A stretch of 64,000 bases of DNA from Achromobacter sp. MYb9 (GTDB lineage Bacteria > Pseudomonadota > Gammaproteobacteria > Burkholderiales > Burkholderiaceae_B), in the NCBI RefSeq assembly GCF_002975275.1, contig NZ_PCOQ01000015.1:1-64000 (forward strand), written 5' to 3'. A program made the position numbers and the translations under genes. The notes below the pieces were generated by a model that was not told where the DNA came from, did not search any database, and saw only the letters and a list, made by a program, of their open reading frames with translations. Below are positions 27,937 through 36,828 of this stretch, piece by piece. Position 1 is the first letter of the stretch, and the number at the start of each line of letters is the position of its first letter.

Positions 27937-29541
27937 CTAAGCCGAGAGCCAGGCGTCGTGCCAGTCGCTGGATGGCCAGCGCGCATTGTTGTGGCCATTC
28001 TGCAGTTTGCGGCTGGCGACCGAATAGAACTGCCTTTCCGTCGCCATCCAGATGGGAAGCTCGTCATTGACGGTCGCCACCCACTCCGCATAAAGCGCCT
28101 TGCGGCGAGCCGGGTCGATTTCGGACGCGGCATCATCGATCAATTTGTCCACCTTGTCCGACTGCCAGCCGTACTGGTTGGTCCACGGCGCGCCCGCAGG
28201 GCTGCCCGAGCGATACCAGACGGTGGTGGAGACGGCGGGGTCGCCGCGATACTGGTGCCAACCCGTGGCGATATCGAACGTATGGTTCTTGTAGACGGAC
28301 GCCAGCGCGCCAGCGATGTCGTATTGGACGATCTCCACCTTGATGCCGACGGCCTCCAGCGACTGCTGGATGAAGGTGGCCAGCAACGGCACGTCTTCGC
28401 CGTTCTGGATGGGCACCAGTTTCAGCGTGAAGCGTGTGCCGCCGGCGCCGCGCTTGTAGCCGGCTTCGTCCAGCAGCGCCTCGGCGCGCTTGACGTCGAA
28501 GGGATACGGCGGCTTGCTGCCGGCCGGAAAGAACGTTTCGGACGTCGACGGGATCGGACCGGTAGCGGGCTTGCCTAGCCCGTAAAGGAAGTTCTCGATG
28601 AAGAAATCGATGTCTATCGCATGCACGATTGCGCGGCGGACGCGAACGTCGGCCAGTTCCTTGCGGCGGAAGTTGAATTCCAGCGTATTGTTGAACACGT
28701 TCGCCTCCAACCCCTTGCTACGGACTTCGAAGCGCGGGTTCTGCTTAAGCCGGTCCAGGTCAGCCAGCGTCAGCTGCGAGTACGCGCTGAGCTGCAGCTG
28801 GTCCGTTTCAAGGGCCGCGGTGGCTGCGGATTTGTCCGTGATGATGCGCCATACGACGCGGTCCAGATAGGGTTGGTCGCGGCGCCAGTAGTTCGGGTTG
28901 CGTTCGGCGATGATGAACTGTCCTCGCTGGTACTGCACGAACTTGAAGGGGCCCGTACCCACGGGCGCGGTATTGGCCGGGTTCTCCAGTACGTCGGTCC
29001 CCTCGTACAGATGGCGGGGCACCACATATCCCAGGTCCGCCAATGCACGCAATAGCAGATCCAGCGGCATGGGCCGGCTATAGCGGAACACGGCCGTATG
29101 CGGGTCGGGCGTATCGACGGCTTCCAGGTAAAGCTGCAGGGCCGTGCCGAAGTTCAGGTGCTTCTTCCAGAGTTCCAAAGCGTTGTATTGCACGTCGGCC
29201 GACGTGAAGGGTTTGCCGTCGTGCCAGGTCACGCCTTCGCGCAGCTTGAAGGTGATGGTCTTGCCGTCGGGTTCAGTCGTCCATGACGTCGCCAGTTGCG
29301 CCACCGGCTTGCCGGCGGCGTCCAGGTCCACCAGCGATTCAATGATTTTGCTGGTCACGATGTACACCCCGGTGGAGGCACGCAACGCGGGGTTAAGAAT
29401 GCGTTGTTCAGACCCAAGATGGACATTCAGCACGCCACCGTGACGGGGGGCTGTGACCTGAGCCAGCAACGATGTGGGGAACGCCATCGAAGCGGTCAAC
29501 GCTCCGGTGGACAGGATGAATTCACGGCGGGTAGTACGCAT
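27937..29541 (-). CDS. Periplasmic substrate-binding protein, Dpp/Opp (SBP_bac_5) family, Tat signal
   Basis: 534 residues from ATG 29541. This start is chosen because it gives a clean Tat-type signal peptide (TTRREFILSTGALTASMAF) cut near SLLAQ; the frame back to 29625 would bury it. No strong ribosome site is visible. The family core shows LREGVTWHDGKPFTSADV, then PVGTGPFKF. SBP_bac_5 proteins bind peptides, nickel chelates, glutathione or other amphipathic ligands in the periplasm. First gene of the operon 29541-24485. Ligand unknown, but paralogy with the protein at 33285 suggests related ligands. Confidence 0.92.
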   Translation of the reverse strand: MRTTRREFILSTGALTASMAFPTSLLAQVTAPRHGGVLNVHLGSEQRILNPALRASTGVYIVTSKIIESLVDLDAAGKPVAQLATSWTTEPDGKTITFKLREGVTWHDGKPFTSADVQYNALELWKKHLNFGTALQLYLEAVDTPDPHTAVFRYSRPMPLDLLLRALADLGYVVPRHLYEGTDVLENPANTAPVGTGPFKFVQYQRGQFIIAERNPNYWRRDQPYLDRVVWRIITDKSAATAALETDQLQLSAYSQLTLADLDRLKQNPRFEVRSKGLEANVFNNTLEFNFRRKELADVRVRRAIVHAIDIDFFIENFLYGLGKPATGPIPSTSETFFPAGSKPPYPFDVKRAEALLDEAGYKRGAGGTRFTLKLVPIQNGEDVPLLATFIQQSLEAVGIKVEIVQYDIAGALASVYKNHTFDIATGWHQYRGDPAVSTTVWYRSGSPAGAPWTNQYGWQSDKVDKLIDDAASEIDPARRKALYAEWVATVNDELPIWMATERQFYSVASRKLQNGHNNARWPSSDWHDAWLSA

Positions 29542-29802
29542 CGGAGGGGACTCTATGGTTCTGCCTGGAAGAAGCTGCGGATCATAGGCCTGCGTTATGA
29601 GCCAGGAGAAATGCCGATTTTTCATTTGCTCATGCTCTGTCCGGCGCCGGCGGCCGGAGCGGCCCGCAGGCAGCGGCCATCAGCGGGCTCTGACGGAGCG
29701 TCGAATGAAAATCAGATATCGACATGCGAATTCAATCGTTCTAGCCCGCTCATGCCTGCGCCAGACTGCACCCTCTTTTCCAACGCGAATTCAGGAGCTT
29801 CG
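29542..29802. promoter_or_regulatory. Divergent promoter region of the two ABC/catabolic operons
   Basis: This is the longest gap in the window, 261 bases, between two head-to-head operons. It holds an AT-richer stretch around 29698-29745 and a repeated GCGAATTCA (in ATGCGAATTCAAT and CGCGAATTCAGG, about 57 bases apart) that might be a regulator half-site. No convincing -10/-35 pair or regulator gene adjoins it; the nearest regulator is the LysR gene at 39162-40142. Confidence 0.4.
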
Positions 29803-30675
29803 ATGTCTCTCCCGTCAGTCACCGGCCTGGATCACTACATCATCCGGGTCAACGATCTGCAGTCGGCGACCGACCGCTATGTGAAGCTGGGCTTTAGCCT
29901 TGCGCCGCAAGGCAGGCATCATCGCGGCACCCGCAACCAGACCATCATTCTTGATGCCAACTATTTGGAACTGCTTTATTTTCCCGAGGAACTGAAAGCA
30001 GAGTCGCGCTTTAGCGGCTATGACGATGGCTACGAAGGCCCGGTCGCCACCGCCTTGCAAACCACGGACAGCAGGGCCGTGCACACCGAACTGGCACGCT
30101 TGGGCATCGCGGCCGAACCGCCGCAAAGCGGCGGCCGCCCGGTTCACCTGCCAGAGGGCAGCGAAGATGCCGCTTGGAACAACACGAATTTTCCGGCCGG
30201 CCTGCTGGGCGTTCCCGACTTCTTCACGTGCGGCCACCTGACGCGCCACCTCGTTTTCCGGCCGGAATGGCAGGAACACGCCAACGGCGCGCGGCGCATC
30301 GAATCGCTCATCGCCGTCCATCCCGCTCCGGCCTCGCTGCGCGCCGGCTATGAACGCGCGTTTGGACCGATTGCCATCGGCGAATTGCCCGACGGCGGCC
30401 TGCAAGTGCGGCGCGGCAGCCTACGCATCGACTTCCTGAACCCCACCGCGTTCGAACAGCGCTACCCGCGCGTCCGCGTCCCCACCGGCCTGCCGGAATC
30501 GGCCCACGGGGGTTGGTTCGCGGGATCGGTGATCGGCGTGCGCGACCTGGCGAAGACGCGCGCCCTGTTCAACGCCAACCAGGTGAACTACCGCGCCAAC
30601 GCGCACGGCGAACTGGTGGTAGCGCTTGAAGACGGAGCCGGCGCGCTGCAGGTCTTCGTGCAAGAGGCGGCCTGA
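29803..30675 (+). CDS. VOC-superfamily protein (Glyoxalase_3-like)
   Basis: 290 residues from ATG 29803, with AGGAG seven bases upstream; the open frame back to 29296 is not coding. The start LDHYIIRVNDLQSATDRYVKLGF is a typical vicinal-oxygen-chelate beta-alpha-beta unit. A related repeat follows from ~215 (GSVIGVRDLAKTRALFNAN). Two tandem VOC modules of the Glyoxalase_3 type may act as dioxygenase, isomerase or lyase, or only bind a ligand. First gene of a nine-gene operon, one base before the DUF2817 gene. Specific reaction unknown. Confidence 0.85.
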   Translation: MSLPSVTGLDHYIIRVNDLQSATDRYVKLGFSLAPQGRHHRGTRNQTIILDANYLELLYFPEELKAESRFSGYDDGYEGPVATALQTTDSRAVHTELARLGIAAEPPQSGGRPVHLPEGSEDAAWNNTNFPAGLLGVPDFFTCGHLTRHLVFRPEWQEHANGARRIESLIAVHPAPASLRAGYERAFGPIAIGELPDGGLQVRRGSLRIDFLNPTAFEQRYPRVRVPTGLPESAHGGWFAGSVIGVRDLAKTRALFNANQVNYRANAHGELVVALEDGAGALQVFVQEAA

Positions 30676-30676
30676 C

Positions 30677-31786
30677 ATGAGTGGCCCCCTACCTGAATAC
30701 TGGGACTGCTTTTCGGCGAATTACGCGGCGGCACGCCAAGCGTTCGTCACCGCCGCGACAGCGCGCGGCGCCGCCTTGTCGCACCATGCGCATCCCACGC
30801 TGAAAGACCCGCACGGCCAACCGCTAAGCGTGGATGTCGCTGTGGTGGGCCGTGCCGACGCCCCGCGCACGCATCTGGCAATCAGCGGCACGCACGGCCT
30901 GGAAGGCGCGGCCGGCTCTGCCGTGCAGATCGGCTGGTTGCGCGCCGATGGCGGCAATCCCTTGCCGGACGACGTGAACGTGGTGCTGGTGCACGCGCTG
31001 AATCCTTACGGCTACGCGTACGACACCCGCACGACCGAAAACAACGTCGACCTGAACCGCAACTTCATCGACCACACGCGTCCAACGCCGGCCAACCCGC
31101 ATTACGCCACGCTGCATCCGCATCTGATTCCAGACGCCTGGACCGAAGCCAGCCTGGAAGCCGGCGCCCGCGCCGTCGAGGCGTTCCGCGAGACCCACGG
31201 CGCCGACGCGCTGTTTAACACCACCGCCAGCGGTCAGTACACGCATCCGGATGGCCTGGTCTACGGCGGTAGCGGCCCCGAATGGTCTAACCGCACCCTG
31301 CGCCGCATTGTCGACGAACACCTGGCAGCCAGCAAACGCGTGGCCTTTATCGACTGGCACACCGGCATCGGCGAATACGGCGAACCCTTTTTCCTGTGCT
31401 TCAACGACGAGGGCAGTCCCGAACAGGCGCAGGCCGCCTACTGGTGGGGCGCCGCTCGGGTCCGAGATCAGCGCCCGCATGGGCTGGCGCGTCCCGATTA
31501 CCAAGGGCTGGTATTCCGTGGCGTGCAACAGGCGCTGGGTGGCCGCGCATTGGCCGGTGCTGTCGTCGAGTTCGGCACGCGCGGCCTGCAGATGCGGCCG
31601 GCACTAAGACTGGACCAGTGGCTGCGGTTCAAGGCCCCGCATGCGCCCGACGCCGCCCGAGACGCCCAGCTTCGCGCAGACCTGATCGACGCCTTCGTGC
31701 CCGTATCGAGCGTATGGCGGCGCAGCACGCTGGCCCACGGCCTGGCCATCACCCGCCAGGCGATCGCCGGCGTGGCGGCCTGGTGA
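30677..31786 (+). CDS. DUF2817 family protein (M14 carboxypeptidase-like)
   Basis: 369 residues from ATG 30677, one base after the VOC gene. DUF2817 proteins have a zinc-carboxypeptidase (M14-like) fold. Likely metal and catalytic motifs are seen: SGTHGLEG (~70, His and Glu as zinc-ligand candidates), NVDLNRNF (~127), DWHTGIG (~230, His) and VVEFGT (~300, Glu). No signal peptide, so cytoplasmic. The family resembles aspartoacylase-type amide hydrolases. In this operon it may cleave a peptide or N-acyl bond of the imported compound. Experimental function of the family is poorly known. Confidence 0.85.
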   Translation: MSGPLPEYWDCFSANYAAARQAFVTAATARGAALSHHAHPTLKDPHGQPLSVDVAVVGRADAPRTHLAISGTHGLEGAAGSAVQIGWLRADGGNPLPDDVNVVLVHALNPYGYAYDTRTTENNVDLNRNFIDHTRPTPANPHYATLHPHLIPDAWTEASLEAGARAVEAFRETHGADALFNTTASGQYTHPDGLVYGGSGPEWSNRTLRRIVDEHLAASKRVAFIDWHTGIGEYGEPFFLCFNDEGSPEQAQAAYWWGAARVRDQRPHGLARPDYQGLVFRGVQQALGGRALAGAVVEFGTRGLQMRPALRLDQWLRFKAPHAPDAARDAQLRADLIDAFVPVSSVWRRSTLAHGLAITRQAIAGVAAW

Positions 31787-31822
31787 GCATTTTCCCTTTT
31801 CTTCTTCCCACTATTGGCAGTC

Positions 31823-32836
31823 ATGAAAGCAATTGTTTTGCGTGAACACGGCGGCAACGACAAGCTCCGCTTGGAAACCGAATTCCCCGATCCCGTCGCC
31901 GGGCCGGATGACGTCGTTATTCGCGTGCGCGCGTCTTCCTTGAACTACCACGACGTGTTCACGCGCCGCGGCATGCCCGGCATAAAACTGCCCTTCCCTG
32001 TGATCATCGGCCTGGATGTCGCCGGCGAGGTCGTGCAGATTGGAGGCAACGTGCAGGGCTGGAAGGTCGGCGATCGCGTGCTGGTGGACCCGATCGACCG
32101 TGTCGACGGCGGCCTGGTGGGCGAAACCATCCATGGCGGCCTGGCGGAGCTATGCCGCGTACCGGCGCACCAACTGCTGCGCCTGCCTGACGAGGTCAGT
32201 TTCGAACAGGCCGCGGCGCTGCCCGTGGCCTACGGCACTGCGCTGCGCATGATGAACCGCATCGGCCAGATCCAGGCTGGTGAAAAGGTCCTGATCCTGG
32301 GCGCCAGCGGCGGCGTCGGCGTGTGCGCGGTACAACTGGCCAAGCTGGCAGGCGCCGAAGTCATCGCCTGCGCGGGCACGCCTGAGAAAGGCGAAGTGCT
32401 GCGCGCGCTTGGCGCCGATCACATCATTCTGTACACCGAAGAGGACTTCCTGAAAGCCGTGCAGGAACGCTTTGGCCGCCCTGCCCGCCGTCGTGGCACC
32501 AAGTCGGGCGGCGTGGACGTGGTGGTGAACTTCACGGGCGGCGACACCTGGGTGAAATCGCTGCGCTGCCTACGTCTGGGCGGCCGGCTCTTGACCTGCG
32601 GCGCCACTGCGGGCTTCGATCCCAAGGAAGACCTGCGCTACCTCTGGACGTTCGAGCTGCAGGTCCGCGGGTCCAACGGTTGGGACCGCGAAGACCTGCA
32701 TGAGTTGCTGGAACTGGTGCGCAGTGGCCGCCTCCATGTGCAGGTGGACCGCAGCTGGCCGCTTGAGCAAGGCGCCGAGGCCTTGGCATCGCTGGAAGAT
32801 CGCAAGGTCGTCGGCAAAGTGCTGGTGACATCATGA
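31823..32836 (+). CDS. Zinc-independent MDR oxidoreductase (quinone oxidoreductase-like)
   Basis: 337 residues from ATG 31823. Medium-chain dehydrogenase fold: GroES-like N-terminal half and a Rossmann half with GASGGVGVCAVQLAK (~160). The catalytic zinc Cys/His set and the four structural cysteines of true alcohol dehydrogenases are missing, which points to the NADPH quinone-oxidoreductase or enoyl reductase type. Lies 36 bases after the DUF2817 gene and overlaps the thioesterase gene by four bases. Probably reduces an enone or enoyl intermediate of the pathway encoded here. Confidence 0.88.
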   Translation: MKAIVLREHGGNDKLRLETEFPDPVAGPDDVVIRVRASSLNYHDVFTRRGMPGIKLPFPVIIGLDVAGEVVQIGGNVQGWKVGDRVLVDPIDRVDGGLVGETIHGGLAELCRVPAHQLLRLPDEVSFEQAAALPVAYGTALRMMNRIGQIQAGEKVLILGASGGVGVCAVQLAKLAGAEVIACAGTPEKGEVLRALGADHIILYTEEDFLKAVQERFGRPARRRGTKSGGVDVVVNFTGGDTWVKSLRCLRLGGRLLTCGATAGFDPKEDLRYLWTFELQVRGSNGWDREDLHELLELVRSGRLHVQVDRSWPLEQGAEALASLEDRKVVGKVLVTS

Positions 32837-33255
32837 GCGATGTCCTGAATGCCGCCCAGATCCAGGCCAAATTCGACGATTCGCCGTTCATCGCGTGGCT
32901 GGGCTTGTCTGTCAGCGCCGTGGACCACGAGCGTGGCGAACTGACCGTGCTGGCCCCGATGCGGGCCGAATTCGAACGTGGCGCCGCCAGCGGCCAATGG
33001 CATGGTGGCCCGTTGGCCGCCGTGATCGACACCGTCGGCGACTTTGCCGTCGGCATGCTTCTGGGTCGCGGCCTGCCCACCATCAACTTCCGCGTTGACT
33101 ACCTGCGGCCAGCCGTCAACACCGGCCTGACCGCGGTGGCACGCGTGCGCCGTAATGGGCGCAGCGTCGGCGTGGCCGACGTGGACCTCTACAACGACCA
33201 GGGCGCGCTTGTCGCCATCGGCCGCGCAACCTACGCCACGCTCAGCCAAGGCTGA
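32833..33255 (+). CDS. PaaI-type hotdog thioesterase
   Basis: 140 residues, hotdog fold. The typical active-site stretch is GQWHGGPLAAVIDTVGDFA, with the conserved HGG and Asp. Ends in the beta strands VDYLRPA and VADVDLYNDQGALVAIGRATY. Family members hydrolyse acyl-CoA or aryl-CoA thioesters. The start overlaps the preceding gene (ATGA). With the AMP-ligase in the same operon it may free CoA from dead-end acyl-CoA, or complete the pathway. Confidence 0.88.
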   Translation: MSDVLNAAQIQAKFDDSPFIAWLGLSVSAVDHERGELTVLAPMRAEFERGAASGQWHGGPLAAVIDTVGDFAVGMLLGRGLPTINFRVDYLRPAVNTGLTAVARVRRNGRSVGVADVDLYNDQGALVAIGRATYATLSQG

Positions 33256-33284
33256 CCCGCGTCATCCTCGCAAGGATTTCCATC

Positions 33285-34931
33285 ATGACCCAAGCCCCGC
33301 CCCTCGGACGGCGTGCCTTCCTGACTCGCACCGTCGCTGGCGGTCTGGCCGCCACCGGCCTGGGCGCGTTGCCGCAGGCGCTGTACGCCGCTACCGCCCA
33401 ACCTGGCTCAGACGCCGGTCCCCCTCGTAAAGGCGGCACGCTGGTCGCCACCTGGGGCGGCCTGGAGCCGCAAGCGCTGTTCGTGCCGGGCGGCGGTGGA
33501 TCCAGCCCGTTCCAAACGTCTACCAAGATCCTGGAGCGGCTGCTCAAGCTGGACGCCAACCTGAATTTCCAACCGGCGTTAGCGCTTAGCATCACCCCGG
33601 CGGCGGACTTCCGCAGCTACAGTATCAAGCTGCGCGAAGGCGTCACGTGGCACGACGGCACGCCCTTCACGTCGGCCGACGTCGTCTACAACGTGCTACA
33701 GCACTGGAAGCCGATTTCGGCGGGCATTGCGCTGAAGTCATTGACGGACGCCTCCGCGCCGGACGCCCACACGGTGGTCCTGACTTTCAACGCGCCGGTG
33801 CCGGAGTTCTTCCTGAAATCCACGCTGGCGGGCCAGTATCAGTTGTTGGTTCCCAAGCATCTGTATGACGGCAAAGACCTGATCACCCATCCGCTGAACA
33901 ACACGCCGGTAGGGACGGGCCCCTGGAAATACGGCAAGTGGGTGCGCGGCAGCTACGTCGAATACCAACGCAACGACAAGTACTGGAACCCGGGCGAACC
34001 CAACTTGGACAAGCTGGTCATCCGGTGGTGGTCCGACCCTGCCTCGCGCGGCGCTGCACTCGAAACCGGCGAGCTGGGCCTGGCCTATTCCAATCCGGTC
34101 CCCGCCCGCGACATCGACCGTCTGGTCAAGACGGGCAAGGTCGTGGTGGACACGCGCGGCTACCAGAACACGGCCTGGACCGTCACCGCGGAGTTCAATC
34201 AGCGCCGCGACATCGTCAACCGCCGCGAGGTGCGCCAGGCCGTCTTGCACGCCATCGACCGCCAGTTCATCGTCGACACCATTTATTACGGCCGGGGCAA
34301 ACCCGCCATTGCTCCCATTTTCAGCAGCAATCCGCTGTTCTTCACCGAAGACGTGCCGCGCTATCCCTTCGATCCCAAGAAAGCCGCCGCGTTGCTGGAT
34401 GCCGCCGGGCTGCCCGTCAAAGACGGCAAACGCTTCACCGTCAACTTGGTGGCCGCCGCATGGTTTGAAGAAAACGCCAAGCTGGGCCAGTACCTGAAGC
34501 AGGCGCTGGAAGACGTGGGCATCGCCGTCAAGCTGGATTCGGTGGACCGCGCCACCGCGCTCAAGCGCATCTATGGCGACTACGACTACGACATCGCGGT
34601 GTCCAACTTCACCTCGCCGCTGGAATTGGTGCCCACCGTGACCCAGTTCTTCACCACTGACGGGATTGTGAAAGGGGCAGCCTTCCGCAACGCCACCGGC
34701 TACTCCAGCCCCGAGATGGACGCCCTGGTCGGCAAGCTAGCCGTCGAGACCGCGCCCCATGCCCGCAAGGCCCTGGCCGCGCAGTTCGCACGCCTGGCCT
34801 CGACCGACGTGCCGATCGTGCCGCTAGTGGAAATCCAGTCCTTCACGCTGGCCGGCAAGAACGTGCGCAACTTCACGACCGGCGCGAACGTCCAGGGAGA
34901 AACCCTGGCCGACGTCTGGTTGCAAGCGTAA
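33285..34931 (+). CDS. Second Dpp/Opp-type substrate-binding protein, Tat signal
   Basis: 548 residues with a Tat signal (GRRAFLTRTVAGGLAATGLGAL) and a ribosome site AAGGA before ATG 33285. SBP_bac_5 core motifs LREGVTWHDGTPFTSADVVYN and PVGTGPWKY are shared with the protein at 27937-29541, so the two are paralogues. It sits 10 bases before its own pair of permeases, but no ATPase gene follows. Probably delivers a ligand related to that of the first importer. Ligand not identifiable. Confidence 0.92.
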   Translation: MTQAPPLGRRAFLTRTVAGGLAATGLGALPQALYAATAQPGSDAGPPRKGGTLVATWGGLEPQALFVPGGGGSSPFQTSTKILERLLKLDANLNFQPALALSITPAADFRSYSIKLREGVTWHDGTPFTSADVVYNVLQHWKPISAGIALKSLTDASAPDAHTVVLTFNAPVPEFFLKSTLAGQYQLLVPKHLYDGKDLITHPLNNTPVGTGPWKYGKWVRGSYVEYQRNDKYWNPGEPNLDKLVIRWWSDPASRGAALETGELGLAYSNPVPARDIDRLVKTGKVVVDTRGYQNTAWTVTAEFNQRRDIVNRREVRQAVLHAIDRQFIVDTIYYGRGKPAIAPIFSSNPLFFTEDVPRYPFDPKKAAALLDAAGLPVKDGKRFTVNLVAAAWFEENAKLGQYLKQALEDVGIAVKLDSVDRATALKRIYGDYDYDIAVSNFTSPLELVPTVTQFFTTDGIVKGAAFRNATGYSSPEMDALVGKLAVETAPHARKALAAQFARLASTDVPIVPLVEIQSFTLAGKNVRNFTTGANVQGETLADVWLQA

Positions 34932-34941
34932 GAGATTCGCC

Positions 34942-35913
34942 ATGCCGTTGCGTTTGATCTTGCGCCGTCTGCTCCAGGCCGTTCCGCTGTTGCTGGGCGT
35001 GGTGGTGCTTAACTTCGCCCTGATCCAATCCGTACCCGGCACGTTCCTGGACGTCATGACGGCCGAACAGCAGGTCACCGACCCGGCGCTGATCGAACGA
35101 CTGCGCGTGACGTACGGACTGGATCAGCCACCAACCGTCCAATTGCTCAAGTACATCGGTTCGGTCGCCAGCCTGGATTTCGGCTATTCATACCGGCACA
35201 ACCTGCCGGTGCTGGACGTGATCCTGGCCCACTTGCCGGCCACGCTGGTGCTGATGCTCGCCAGCATCGCCATTGCCGTGCTGGTCGGCATGGCGGCGGG
35301 CATCGTTTCCGCCGTCAAGGTCAACACCTGGTGGGACAGCGCGGTGTCGGCGTTTGCCGTGCTGTGCTTTGCCGCGCCCAGTTTCTGGCTGGGCATCATG
35401 CTGATCATTCTGTTTTCGGTGAAGCTGGGCTGGTTTCCCGTAGGCGGCATGGTCACCATCGGCTTGGACGGCGGCATGTGGCGGCAGGCGCTGGACGTGC
35501 TGCACCACCTGACGCTGCCAGCCATCGCCCTGGGCCTGTTCTATTCCGCAGCCTATGCCCGCGTCATGCGGGCGTCGATGCTGGAAGTCAGCCGCATGGA
35601 CTACGTGCGCACCGCCTACGCCAAGGGCCTGACGCGCACGGCCGTGGTGCTTCGGCACATCCTGCGGAACGCGGTACTGCCCATCGTGACGTTGCTTGGC
35701 CTGCAATTGGGTTCGGTGCTGGGCGGCAGCATCGTGGTTGAAGCCGTGTTCAGTTGGCCCGGCATCGGTGGCGTGCTGTTCGACAGCGTGATGAGCCGCA
35801 ATTACCCGGTGGTGCTGGGCATCCTGGTGCTGAGCTCCCTGGTGGTGATCCTTGCCAATATCGTCGTCGATCTTCTTTACACGCGGATGGACCCGCGCAT
35901 CAAGGCTGCCTGA
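34942..35913 (+). CDS. Second peptide-type permease (DppB-like)
   Basis: 323 residues. DppB/OppB fold: LDFGYSYRHNLPV in the periplasmic segment, EAA loop RTAYAKGLTRTAVVLRHILRN, then LLGLQLGSVLGGSIVVE. It is one base upstream of the DppC-like partner and 10 bases after the binding-protein gene. The close match of the EAA loop, the ATPase docking site, to that of 26953-27927 supports use of the same fused ATPase. Confidence 0.95.
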   Translation: MPLRLILRRLLQAVPLLLGVVVLNFALIQSVPGTFLDVMTAEQQVTDPALIERLRVTYGLDQPPTVQLLKYIGSVASLDFGYSYRHNLPVLDVILAHLPATLVLMLASIAIAVLVGMAAGIVSAVKVNTWWDSAVSAFAVLCFAAPSFWLGIMLIILFSVKLGWFPVGGMVTIGLDGGMWRQALDVLHHLTLPAIALGLFYSAAYARVMRASMLEVSRMDYVRTAYAKGLTRTAVVLRHILRNAVLPIVTLLGLQLGSVLGGSIVVEAVFSWPGIGGVLFDSVMSRNYPVVLGILVLSSLVVILANIVVDLLYTRMDPRIKAA

Positions 35914-35914
35914 C

Positions 35915-36802
35915 ATGTCAGCATCCCCTACCCTTACCACCCTGCCCGCCGCCCGCGGCACACCTCGCACGACCTCGTTCGCCGCTCGATTCGTCCGCCA
36001 CCGCGGCGCGGTAGCGGGTGCAGTCGTGCTACTGCTGATCGCACTGCTGGCCGCCAGCGCCGGTTGGCTGTATCCGATCAACCCACTGCGCATCGTCGGC
36101 GCACCCGAGATCTGGCCCTTCGAATCCTGGCGCTATCCGCTGGGCACGGACTCCATGGGCCGCGACATCGCCGCGCTGATCGCGCATGGCGCACGCGCCA
36201 CTCTCCTGATCGGACTGGTTGCCGCCATGGCCGCGACCCTGATCGGAGTCAGCATCGGTGCGGCCGCCGCCTGGTCCGGCGGCTGGGTCGACGAAGTGCT
36301 GATGAGGATCACCGAACTGTTCCAGATTATTCCGAACGTGGTGTTCGTGTTGACCGTCGTGTCGGTGCTGGGTCCGCACATCGAAGCCATCACGCTGGCC
36401 GTCGGATTGGTGTCGTGGCCGCCCATCGCGCGGCTGACCCGCGCCGAATTCCTGTCTTTCAAAGAACGGGAGTTCGTGCAGGCCAGCCGCGCCGTGGGTA
36501 TGAGCCCCTTGCGCATCGTCGCCGCTGAGATCCTGCCCAACGCGCTGCCGCCCGTCATTGTGATGTCGTCGCTTGTCGTGGCGGGCGCCATCCTGTACGA
36601 ATCGGTCGTGTCCTTCCTGGGACTGGGCGACCCCAATATCGCCAGTTGGGGCCGGCTAGTCGGCGAAGGCCGCAGCCTGATCCGATCGTCCTGGTACATC
36701 TGCGCCGTGCCCGGCGTAGCGATCATGCTTGCCGTGCTGTCTCTGAATCTGGTCGGAGACGGCCTGAATGACGCGCTCAACCCCAAGCTGCAAAAGCGTT
36801 AA
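35915..36802 (+). CDS. Second peptide-type permease (DppC-like)
   Basis: 295 residues from ATG 35915, one base after the preceding stop; the open frame from 35852 only overlaps the upstream gene. DppC/OppC fold with first helix GAVVLLLIALLAASAGW, cytoplasmic loop REFVQASRAVGMSPLRI and EILPNALPPVIV. Closely paralogous to 26119-26949, including the C-terminus GDGLNDALNPKL. Forms the channel with the DppB-like neighbour. Confidence 0.95.
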   Translation: MSASPTLTTLPAARGTPRTTSFAARFVRHRGAVAGAVVLLLIALLAASAGWLYPINPLRIVGAPEIWPFESWRYPLGTDSMGRDIAALIAHGARATLLIGLVAAMAATLIGVSIGAAAAWSGGWVDEVLMRITELFQIIPNVVFVLTVVSVLGPHIEAITLAVGLVSWPPIARLTRAEFLSFKEREFVQASRAVGMSPLRIVAAEILPNALPPVIVMSSLVVAGAILYESVVSFLGLGDPNIASWGRLVGEGRSLIRSSWYICAVPGVAIMLAVLSLNLVGDGLNDALNPKLQKR

Positions 36803-36828
36803 GCGCCAAAACTCCCGGAAATTCCCCG

